DNA of 64,000 nucleotides from Colias croceus (lineage: Eukaryota; Arthropoda; Insecta; Lepidoptera; Pieridae), in NCBI RefSeq assembly GCF_905220415.1, contig NC_059550.1, positions 4,466,501-4,530,500 on the forward strand, given 5' to 3'. The notes beneath the pieces were generated by a model, which did not search any database, was not told where the DNA came from, and saw nothing but the letters and a program-made list of their open reading frames with translations. The number at the start of each line of letters is the position of its first letter. The first letter of the stretch is position 1. The position numbers and the translations under genes are program-made. Positions 24,001 to 36,000 of the stretch are shown in pieces.

Positions 24001-27000
24001 AAGTGTGCATAACTGACAGTAATTAATAAATTTATAGCTTTCTAAACAAGTTAAATCTCTAACTTTCATTTAAATGTTTACATGAGATGTAAAAATTGAT
24101 AGGAATATTTATTAGCAAAGTTTCTCTATCAGATAATCTCATGCCAAAAGCAATAACCCACCAGTGTCAAGCTCGAGTTCTTTAAAACTATTTCTAGTTC
24201 ATAAATAACAAATATAAATTATGAATATTAAACACTCGAGTCTTGACAGTTCATAGTTAGTGGGACAAGTAAAGGCCATTTAGCTAAATCAAAGGTGAAA
24301 CTAAAATAGTTACGTACCTACTGATAATAATTACCTATTAGGTGAAGGAAATTAAACACGTACCTAGACGTGAAATATAAAATTTATCCTAGATTCATGG
24401 TTCAACACATTAGAACAAATTTTAATACGCTTTCTACGTTTAAACACATTGGATATAATATTATTCTAAAAGATACGATGGCTAAACAGTTATCATTGTA
24501 TAAACCTATTGTTCCGTACATAGTCTCAATAAGAATAACAATTCCAAATGAAAGGCAATCCTCGTCAATATACGATAATGTCACGACTTGAAATTGAAGC
24601 CAATTCTACTATTTCTGCCTTGAATATTGACCTTTGGAGATAGTGTTTGTGGTAAAGATGTCACACTAAATAACACCTACAAATGTTATTTTAGTAGTCC
24701 GGGCGTTACAAATATTCACATTCTAGGTTGTGTGTTCAGGGACACAATTTTCCACGGCGAGGCCGCTTTGTTTAGAGTTAAGAGTAAGGTTAGCTGTCTC
24801 GTTTATTTTGATATTCTTACAGAACATATTGAAATAGTTCTAAACGTATCATGTTTCGCTTTATTGCCAAAATCCTGTTATACGATTTAGCCTTCACTGA
24901 CATTGTTATTTTTACCAAAACCTAGGTCAAATTGGATATAAATATCAATGCATAGACAGCTTTTATTAATAAGAGCATTTATATGATATTGTTTATATAT
25001 TGCACTTTTTTTTAATTTTCTTGCAATTACTGTTTTATTAAGATAAAATAAATACACCATCCTAAGGTTACTTACTTAGATATCCACGTACTTTTTATAT
25101 TAATTACTTCGCCAAGGCTATTTTTTTCATTTATTCGTGTCAATACTTCATGCAATTTTATAGTCAATTCTACACCAATGGCCCAGTTCTCAGGCCCGTT
25201 AATTATTATTATTATACATTATACATATGTCATATACGATACAGCTATAATGTATCGCCATGCTCTAATAGCAGGTATATCTTATGTCCTGTGCCAAGAT
25301 GCGTCGATGATGAGTCACCGTGAACTATATCAGAATGTAGTTCGGTCACTTTTGGTCGAAGTTCCGTAATGTCGGTATTTACAAGTTCATTTTTTTGTAA
25401 TACTTGTTTTTAATAATCATGCGCGTCAATTGACATTGAGATATGCCATACGCAGTTACCTATATGTGCCTATAAGTACAATTAAAGAGCACATAATTAT
25501 AAACGTTGGAGTTGCATTTTTAAGGATTATGAACTAGGCTACCAGTGTTCACATCACAGCCAAGTTTAAATAACTTTATCACAAATTCATAATATAGGTA
25601 ATTAAATAAATTAAATAGATCTTCTGAACAACAAGGCAATCAATTTTATTTGAGGCATATAGGTAGGTAAGTCTCAAATAAAGTCGAAGCGGCAAAGCAA
25701 ATACCAGGCAAAGATGTTATATACCTACGTTGAAAATGTTGTAACTCTTAGCAAACTGCAAAGCTTACATGTAACGTTGGCATCAGAGCTTTATAAATGG
25801 CCGCAAGCTTGTGTAAAGTGTAAACATCGTTAGCCAGAACTCGTTCATAAAACCTTTAATAATAAATAGTGCGCTACAACTTTATTTGTGGTAAATAAAA
25901 TTCTTTATTCACTTTTATTTAATAGGAAATAAATGAGTAAGAAAGGATAAGTCAAAACAATTCGGACAATAAACAAAACCGCAAATTGGCCATTGACTCT
26001 GAGTTCTGACCCGGTTTCTCGATCAAAATCAACAACATTGGTAGGAAAACAATCGTTTAACGTGACGGATTTAATTTCTTCGCTTCTCTAGTGATTATGT
26101 TCTATTTTACACGCTATCCACCATATCTAAGCAGAAATCAGTTTCGATTACGCATAAATTTCGTTCTAAAACCGTACTCATATATTCTGCGTGAGTAAGA
26201 GCAATAGAGGATATTCAAATTTCAAATTTAGACCAGAAATTGTTTATAGTAACCGATCGTTTACCTTGTACCAACAATGTACAAAAATAAATACGATCAC
26301 GTTAATTGCAACGTGTTCCGGTGGCAATAACAATGAATCCCAAGACACTGCAATTGTATCAATTATTCCAGCAACGTCAATTGTACTCACGTTCTTTCAT
26401 AATTGTCCCCTACGCTGCGAAAATGCGCAGCAAATGAATGAAAAATATTATATAAGTAGCTATCGTATCGACCTTGGCGCGACCGGAACCCAAGGAGTGG
26501 CGTTTTCAAAGCGAACTCGTATTACAAAAGCAAGACTAGCCTTACCTACTTCCATCACCTGTTTAGCAGCTGCCCGTCGCAATTAAGCCGGTTAGCACGT
26601 GTCTGTTTACAAAACTTGATCTCTTAACTATTTTTAAGCCACAACAAACAGGCTGTCCAGCTGAAATTCAGATATCCCAGGACTGACGGTCGTCAAACAA
26701 TGTCACCTTCGAACATTACTCATGTGTAATTAGTATCATTGGACTAGCCAAGATTGTTTGCTGTGCGACATTCGATAGCTGTTTGTCGCAGCTGTTTTAC
26801 GTGTTAACACCTCCCTCTACAAAGTAATAAATTGATTTATCTTTGAACGCGTGACTCCTTATTCCTTTATTACAATAATTTAAGTCCAAACTTGATTATA
26901 TAAATATCATAATAAATAGAACTTTCAGTTTTACACTTCTTCCTAGCATACACAAAAAGCTACAAGAATAATAATTTTGATAACGTACGTACGCTTTAAA

Positions 27001-30000
27001 TTTAATTGCTTCATAAATATTAATACACTCACTTATATTTATGCAAAATCTTCTAACTGTTCCAAATATACGAAGATGTGTTCTTTATGAACAGTGACTT
27101 TCGATACATTCTAGTTTCTGGTTTACTTGCTTATCTAAGACCGGCATTATTTCTTCTACAAAACTGGTTTTTTATTTATTGTAATTGGAACAGGTGACAT
27201 GAATATGTAAATTTTCTTTCTAAGATATGTTTATGGTTGTCGATAGCCTACATTTCTCTACGAATAAACTCAAACATGTTTGCATACTTTTGAGATGTTT
27301 GTTATTGTTTAGCATATTTTATTTTTAAATTTTTTGCAATTTCTCACGTTCAAAATTATCGACTTTACTTTTCTATGTCAATGTAAGATAGATGCAATAT
27401 TATTTGGCGCAATATATTCTTTAGAGAAGAGACATTTCAATATTATAGGTTTAGTTATATGTAGGGATGTATACTATGAGCTTCACCAAAACTAACCAAA
27501 ATAAAAATATACAGAAATAGAATTTTAAAATATTGATTTTAGGAAACATTTCAGGATATGGATCCTTAATATTTAGGTATAGAGCTTTAATTTATACAAC
27601 GTTTGTACAAATACAATTTTACATGGCGTTAGACCAATATAAATTAATGAAGAAAACATTATCATGTAACTTTTCAAGAATGTTAAATCATTAGATTTAC
27701 GTCTAACATTTTTAAGATTAACCTCGAAGGTAACGATCGTGATGTGAACGAGCTCTCTCTTGTACTTGATATTATATTGATCTGCATTAGCGATACAATT
27801 GCTCATTTGTGGACTATTTACAATCCATATTGCAACTTTCATTGTTGCTCAATAGCGAATGGGTCAGCTACGTGATCTCGGCATTAGCTTTGTAAGTTCT
27901 TCATCGACAATGATAATTTGGTGGTTGATTTTGAAACTGAAGCAACCATTTTAAAACGAAACTCAAATTTATACCTAGCACCCAACAAATTAACATTATA
28001 TAAAATCTATTTTATTATAAAATGATTATAAGCTTCTCCAAAAGCTATTCGAAATAAAACTTTAAAATTTTCACAAATCTAATGATAGGTACCGAATATC
28101 CGAATAAGTTCAGACTTTAGAAGTAATAGTAAATCTGTACAAAACCTCAAAAAAGGTCCTGAAAGAAAATAATAACCCGCAATAAATTGTGTCTATGCTT
28201 CTTGTCGATACAAATTATATGATTATCCTTACTAAATACGTGCAATGAATCATACGTTGTATAAATATTGCGCTTACGTGACCAATGATTTATTTTATCG
28301 CTCATATGCACGGTTCGTGGGTCCCACAAGTTTTATAACACGAAAACAATTTTATGAGCACTAAAAATTAACACGATACACCTGGTAATTGTTACTTTTA
28401 CACTCGCTGCTAATATATTATATAGCGTCGCGTTTATTATACTTTTTCGTGATTTTAATTATACATAACAAGGTTGTACAATGTACATTTATTATTTTAT
28501 TGATTGATAATTAAAAATAGAGAACCCGTTTCTTTTTAAAACACAAAATCGATATCTTCATAATGTTTTACTGTGATTGAAAATTGAAATGTTTAAACAC
28601 AGTTAAAATTTTCCGCTCAGACAGCAAACATATTCCTACAAATGATAAACCAATTAATTAATTGGTCATATATTACCATCAAATTTGTAGCAAACGAATA
28701 CCATGAATCATCTAAATATTCAGTGAAATAATACAATCAAAGACAAATACACTCAATATAAGTTTAAAGCTGTGAAAGCATTAACCGTCTGCAAATTTGG
28801 CGAAGGGTCGCACCCTCGCTCCGTCCCCGCCTGTTGCAGTTGCAGTATTGATTAACGTACACGTGGTATTCCCTTTTCAAAGGGATTGAGGTAAATCCCA
28901 TGATGTTAAATGGAAGGACGGTCTTTGAATTCTTTGGTGAATATATTTGAGGTAATTTACGTAGCATATCGCTGGTAGAAAAAATGCAAAATGTATGCGG
29001 GTTGTGATAGCCTATGTTGAACGTTTTTATCGATTATAATTGGTTTCGCGTTTCAAATTAAAAATAATTACTAAGACAAGAACTTAGAAAATATAGAGCA
29101 ACATGCGTTCGTACACAAACGAGTCATACACTACACTAATCAAATAACCATTTCCTTACTTATAAATATAGTTTCTTTAAATTGATCATATTGTTTCCAG
29201 ACTTTCACAGCATGGTGTAACAGCCACTTGCGTAAAGCCGGTACCGGTATCGAGAACATCGACGAGGACTTCCGCAATGGGCTGAAGCTCATGTTACTGC
29301 TGGAGGTCATCTCCGGGGAAACCCTGCCCAAACCTGACCGTGGCAAGATGCGCTTCCACAAGATCGCCAACGTCAATAAGGCGCTGGACTTCATTGCTTC
29401 AAAAGGTTCGTTTTTAGACGATTTTATTAGCTTCATCTGTATGTTTTATATGTAACCGAAAGACTTGGATTTTGACCCACCTTTAACGGACATATTTAAT
29501 TCAAACTTTGTACATTTATCAAAGATCCCTGGCAATACAATTATAATAAAATGAATCTATTTTTATTTGATCAATCATTTTCAATGTTCAAATGCATTCG
29601 TTATGCAATCCACTATGACTCAATTGAAATAAAAGAAAGTACTTACAAAATTATTAACATAATCATTGGCATTGATTTTGTCACCAGATAATTTGAATAA
29701 ATTCTTAGTCACGGCTGACATCATGGTTCGGGCTTTCCTCTTGCACTTTGCAGGAAGTCAATATTGTAGGTGTACAGACTACCGCTATACCGGATCTTTA
29801 GAAAGGCGTGTTTATTTAGTTTTTAATATTAAAGTTAAATGATGAAAGAATTTTTTTTCCAATTGAACCATCTATCAACATATACTTCTCATTTTCAGGC
29901 GTGAAGCTAGTGTCCATCGGTGCTGAAGAAATCGTCGATGGTAACCTGAAAATGACGTTAGGTATGATCTGGACCATCATCTTGAGATTCGCCATCCAGG

Positions 30001-33000
30001 ACATCTCAGTAGAAGAAATGACCGCCAAGGTAAAAAAATCTCGCTTCCTTCTTGATTGAATTTTCATTCCTGCATTTAAACATAGATCCTTACACATTGA
30101 TTTTCGTTTACAGGAGGGTCTACTATTGTGGTGTCAACGTAAAACAGCGCCCTACAAGAACGTGAACGTGCAGAACTTCCATCTCTCGTTCAAGGACGGT
30201 CTCGCGTTCTGTGCCCTTATCCACAGGCACAGGCCTGACCTGATCGACTACAGCAAGCTCTCCAAGGACAACCCGCTGGAGAACTTGAACACCGCCTTCG
30301 ATGTCGCCGAGAAGTATCTCGATATTCCACGCATGTTGGATCCAGATGGTAAGTTTATTGGTAGCAAATATATAGAGGTTCCTAAATTTTAGAACAGAAA
30401 AGCAATCTTTCAATTCAATAGGAGTAATTCCAGGATTGCTTATATTTCAATATTCACAGAGTAAATATTTATTTCTTTTGTAATAGTTCTGTACAAGCTG
30501 TATAATCATGTATGTAGGTGTTGCAACGTAGGTAACGTAATTATAAGTAAGAATAAAGAAATGAATCATCATATACCGATATATGCCATCATTTCGTAAC
30601 TTAACAGTGAATCCACCTTTGACGTCAGAAACGACGGTATATTTTTGGATGATACGTTATACATGTTTAAGTCTTCACTACCGGCAAGTCTAAAATCTAA
30701 TCTAATTGAAATAAACTTCTAAGAACTTAAATCCAGAGTAAATTATGTCCAGATAAACGGCTACTGTAGGATAATTGGAACTCTAAGAATAATACTCCAA
30801 TTGGACTTCTAAGAAGTTAAATCCAGATTCAGTGTCCAGATAAATAATGAACTGTGAAAAACATTGCAGACCTTATAAACACCCCAAAGCCGGACGAACG
30901 CGCCATAATGACCTATGTGTCATGTTACTACCACGCCTTCCAAGGCGCGCAGCAGGTACAATAGAGCCTCCTTGCATCGGACCCTAACGCGTGTGTCACT
31001 GATAGCATGATATGAGTGTATATGTAGAGGAGAGATAAGGACACAATATTATGCTGAAATTTTCATAATTGTATGCTTTCATTTGCTTTTATATTGATGA
31101 AGCTGTTGATTAAATAATTATCATAAGCGGGTAGTTAATAGGCATACATTAAACCATGTCGTAAACTTTCTTAAAAAATAGCAATATAGGCTACATATTA
31201 TACCTAATAGTTACTAATTTAAAATTCTATTTATAAATTATCGTTTCAAGTATTTTATTTCTTTAGCTTCTTCCAACTCTCCTCTACATTAAACTGACTT
31301 TAAAATAATAATATGATCCCCTCTTGCGTGCCAAACTAAAAGATGCGTATAAAGTATTGTTGTTTATTTTATTATTGTGTTTTTTACATAACCCTATTTT
31401 AAGCTTTTTGTTATTAACGTATTTTCCAAGTACCTAAGCTTTCAAAATAGAAAGAATATTGTTTTTTGTAAATGCGTATACATCTGCTTTCAACAATAAA
31501 ATAATGTGAGGTCACATACGACAAAATTTTAATCGTTTTGTGATGCCGTAGATACTGTAGATATTATTAAATTTTTATTTTTTTACGAAATTGGAGCTCA
31601 TTGGAGCGTTTCGTAAAAAAATAAAAATTTAATAATATATAATAGTAATTGTACTAAAGTCTATTTGCGCTCGATATATTCACCTCATAGCTTCTGCTTA
31701 TTAACCGACTTCAAAAAAAAAGGAGGAGGTTATCAATTCGGCCGGTATGTTTTTTTTTTATTGTTAAACAGATTTATACGCATTATTTTGAAACATAGGC
31801 GTTTATGATAACTGATAAGCATGTAACTAACCCGTGTCGCTTGCCGCTTACTAGATCTGCAAAACACTGCGATGCCGGACGAACGGGCGGTCATGACATA
31901 CGTATCTTCGTACTACCATTGCTTCTCAGGCGCTCAAAAGGTTCGTTTTTTATGCAGAGAAATGTAGTTTTGCAATATTTGAGATTTTGTTTTAACATTA
32001 ATTTATAACAAAAATTTATTTTTATGGGGCCCAACAAACCCCTTTATTTATTTAATTATTTCCACTCCATTGCTTGAACTTTTAAAATTTATAGCCAATA
32101 AATTTTATCTAATTGAATTTATTTAAGCATTCACGTCTCCTATCTTTCTTTCTTTCATATTCTTTCATAGACTTAGACCGTAATGTACACAAAACGTATG
32201 TAAATTTAATAATGTGTCTTACCTTTAAAATCTTGTCCTTAGTTTACTTACTATGATATGATGGAAACAAGTCTCCTCAAATTTTTGATTCATAACTACC
32301 GATCGTATAGTGATGACTATACAATTAGAACATTTGCACTTCCAATTATTACCTAAATGCATGAGTAATTCAAAACTTTTCAGTCTGTGTGAAGCATTAT
32401 TGTAGAGTCAATGTACAGACGTCTTTTCCAATGACATACATTCAAATAAAAGTGTTGTAAGGAGTTAATTAATGATGTAATAAATGGAAATTATACTCTT
32501 AGCATCAATAAAATATCATGTTATAATGTGATTTTATAGTGTTTTTGTTAATATTATAGGCTGAAACGGCCGCGAACCGCATCTGCAAAGTTCTCAAAGT
32601 TAACCAGGAGAACGAACGCCTCATGGAGGAGTACGAGCGCCTTGCCAGTGACGTAAGTATCACAAACTACCTAAATATTCCCAAATATTCCTGTTTGTAT
32701 ATTTATCAATAACATTTTGATCCATTTTAAAGTGCGATGAACTTTAGGTGCGTTGAGAGTAAAAATTCGCGTCACGTCATAGTGTAAGGCGACGAATTTG
32801 GTATCTTTGAATCTTGCCAAAGAAGTTTCACTTCTGAAATGTGTGCTCGGCATACACTGTGTTTTTAGCTGAATTACTAACTATCTATATTCACAGAAAC
32901 ATTTATTTTATCGATATTTCTAGTGACTTTTTAAAATGCCTAATAAAATGTTATACAATTTTCAGTTACTGGAATGGATCCGCCGCACAATGCCGTGGTT

Positions 33001-36000
33001 GAACAGCCGCCAGACCGACAACTCGCTTGCTGGCTGCCAGAAGAAACTGGAAGACTACCGTACTTACAGGTAATTAATTATAGCATAGAAATAAGCAATC
33101 ATATTACATTAACTAGCTGTGTCCCGCGGTTTTACCCACTTTGCTTTGCTCCTGTTTGTCTTAGCGTGATGATATATTAGCCTATAGCTTTCTTCGATAA
33201 ATGGGCTATCTAACACCGAAAAAATGTTTAACCCATTGAGCCCCGAGTGGCCCGATCGGGCCACGACAATCGGGCCACGACACAATAGATTTTCTATTGT
33301 GTCTGTGATTCCGGGGGCTGAGTTATTAAAATCGGACCAGTAGTTCCAGATTAGCGCGTTCAAACAAACAATCAAACAAATTCTTTAGCTTTATAATATT
33401 AATTATAAGTTTAACTTAATTCATTTTATTTCCAAAAATACTTTTTTGCTTTACTCTATAATTGCATATCTAAATTATTTCTTATACAAATGTATTTCAA
33501 CGTTTTCAAGTAAAGTGAACGTATTGGAATCATCGAGTAAATTAAAATAATCTTTATTCCAGGCGTAAGCACAAGCCACCTCGCGTAGAGCAGAAGGCCA
33601 AACTGGAGACCAACTTCAACACGCTGCAAACCAAACTGCGCCTCAGCAACAGGCCCGCCTATATGCCCACTGAAGGCAAAATGGTTTCTGTAAGTAAAGA
33701 AAAATCTAGACATTTTTCAGAATTTTACATTTTTATTTTTCAAAAATCCAGTTAAAATAAAAAAGTATTATTTCTGTTTTAAAACGCCAAACTACTTATT
33801 TTTCGATTAAATTAACTGCTAATTTATCCAGGACATCGCCGGAGCCTGGAAAGGTCTGGAAATCGCTGAGAAGGCGTTCGAAGAATGGCTGCTCAGCGAG
33901 ATGATGCGTCTTGAGCGTCTTGAGTACTTGGCGCAGAAGTTCAAGCACAAGGCTGACATCCATGAGGATTGGACCAGAGGTAATTCAGAACTTTATAGGT
34001 ATTATTTACAGATCTATGAAGGAATATGTTTTTTCTGGGATTATTTCGTTTATCTACTTCTTGATATTTTACACCAAACACTAAAGCTAAAGCAGTCTAA
34101 TTACTGCATAACTTAACTCACTATGTAGCCTTATATTGGATACACTTGGGTTTCCAACATTCCTTATAGATGGCTATGCTATATTCCACTTTACCTGCAA
34201 AAAAAATCGATGCAATTTTTCATGCACTATCAGGCAAGGAAGAGATGCTCCAATCGCAAGACTTCCGCCAATGCAAATTATACGACATCAAGGCGCTCAA
34301 GAAGAAGCACGAGGCCTTCGAGTCCGACCTCGCCGCGCACCAGGACCGCGTCGAACAGATCGCCGCTATCGCTCAGGAGCTTAAGTATGATATCTGTTTA
34401 CATTTTAATGATTTAGTCTAATTCGTTGTTCATTATGTTTTTACTTGTTTATTTTTTTTTTTGTTAATTATGTTTTTACTTTAAGCAATGCTGATTTTAA
34501 ACTGATGTAACTATCAATCATCGTAATTTAAGTTTATGCAAACTTTGTTTTATGTTCCAAATAAACAATTTTTGAATTTTAATATTTAAGTACAGAGATT
34601 TTATGTTACACTTTATAACGAGTAGATTTTCTTAATGCAAAAAGGAAAAAGTTTTGTTTTGTTATGACGAGCTTTTTTCCTCTTAAAAATATAGTCAAAA
34701 GTACTCGCTTCACTTTTCAAAATATACGAGCTCGTATATAGCACCTCCAAGTTATTTATTTTATAAGATCTCATGACATTTCCATATAAATCGCATTTTG
34801 ACTCGCTCTTATGAGGCCTCGTATAAAAAAAAAATAAGTGAAGTCTCATGTCCCCATAGTGGGGTAAGGGACAGATGTATTACATATACATCTGTTTCCC
34901 TGATTGATTTTCTTTAGGGACAAGTAGGTGATCAGCCTTCTGTGTCCTGCCAGACCGAGACATTTTTTTGATGATTTGATGAGGCCTCGTATAACTCCCA
35001 TTACCCATATAATCACATTGATGTACATTGTATTCTAATTATCAGCTTGTAGCGCCTCCAGTTCATTGCCCCTCTCTTATAAAAATTCATATCCCTCCCA
35101 TACAAAGCACACTATCATATAACATTACTAGGTTTCCGCCCGCGGCTTCGCCCGCGCAGTCAAAGAAAAACCCGCATAGTTCCCGTTCCCGTAGGATTTC
35201 CGGGACTGCGTCATTTTCCCGGGATAAAGGGTAGCCTATGTCCATTCTCGGCTATCAAAATATCTCCATACCAAATTTCATAAAAATTGGTTCAGTAGTT
35301 TAGGCGTGATTGAGTAACAGACAGACAGAGTTACTTTCGCATTTATAATATTAGTATGGATTGTCTCCGTGCAGCACGCTGGAGTACCACGAGGTGGGCG
35401 CAGTGAACGCGCGCTGCCAGCGCATCTGCTCGCAGTGGGACCGGCTGGGCGCGCTCACGCAGCGGCGCCGCGCAGCGCTCGACGACGCCGAGCGCGTGCT
35501 CGAGCAGATCGACCTGCTGCACTTGGAGTTCGCCAAGCGCGCCGCGCCCTTTAACAACTGGTGAGCGATACAACTAAACTACGCTACACTAAAGTATACT
35601 GCTATACAAAACTTCGTTACGCTACAATAAACTACACTACACAAATATACACTACGCTAGCCTACATAAAACAACATTACGCTATAAAAAATTACACTAC
35701 GCTACATAATTCTACGCTACGATACACAAAACTACGCTACGCTACACAAAAGTACGATACGCTACACAAAACTACACTATAAAAACCTACGCTACGCTAT
35801 ACAAAACTACACTACGCTAAATAAAACTACACTACACTACCAAAGTGCACTACACGTCACTATACAAAATTGTTTAAATTACACTACACACACACTACAT
35901 GAAAATTGAGACAATAAGTCTTAAAAATACTACACAATGCAATATCTTTTCAGTAGTAGATAGCTAATCTCAATAAATTTAATACAAAAATATGCTGTGA

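Larger units (their letters stand above)
9219..29200 (+). other. Actn intron 1, about 20 kb
   Basis: A donor GTTAGT at 9219 and an acceptor TTGTTTCCAG ending at 29200 bound it. I found no convincing exon, tRNA or protein-coding transposon inside. It holds a GC-richer stretch (about 9780-9990), a second one near 10560-10760, a perfect short inverted repeat (10262-10297), a possible MITE (20741-20953), a repeat-like stretch around 12560-12990 that I cannot classify, and many short T/A tracts. The size suits a first intron with transcriptional control elements, but none is proven. Confidence 0.8.

Noticed and set aside
26191..26586. 131-codon open stretch in Actn intron 1
   Set aside because: It starts at a GTG, has no recognisable domain, splice partners or codon pattern, and stands alone in a 20-kb intron. 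Likely chance in a less AT-rich patch.
28784..28870. GC-richer patch 0.35 kb before Actn exon 2
   Set aside because: Considered as an alternative first exon, but there is no in-frame actinin-like start joining to the exon at 29201.
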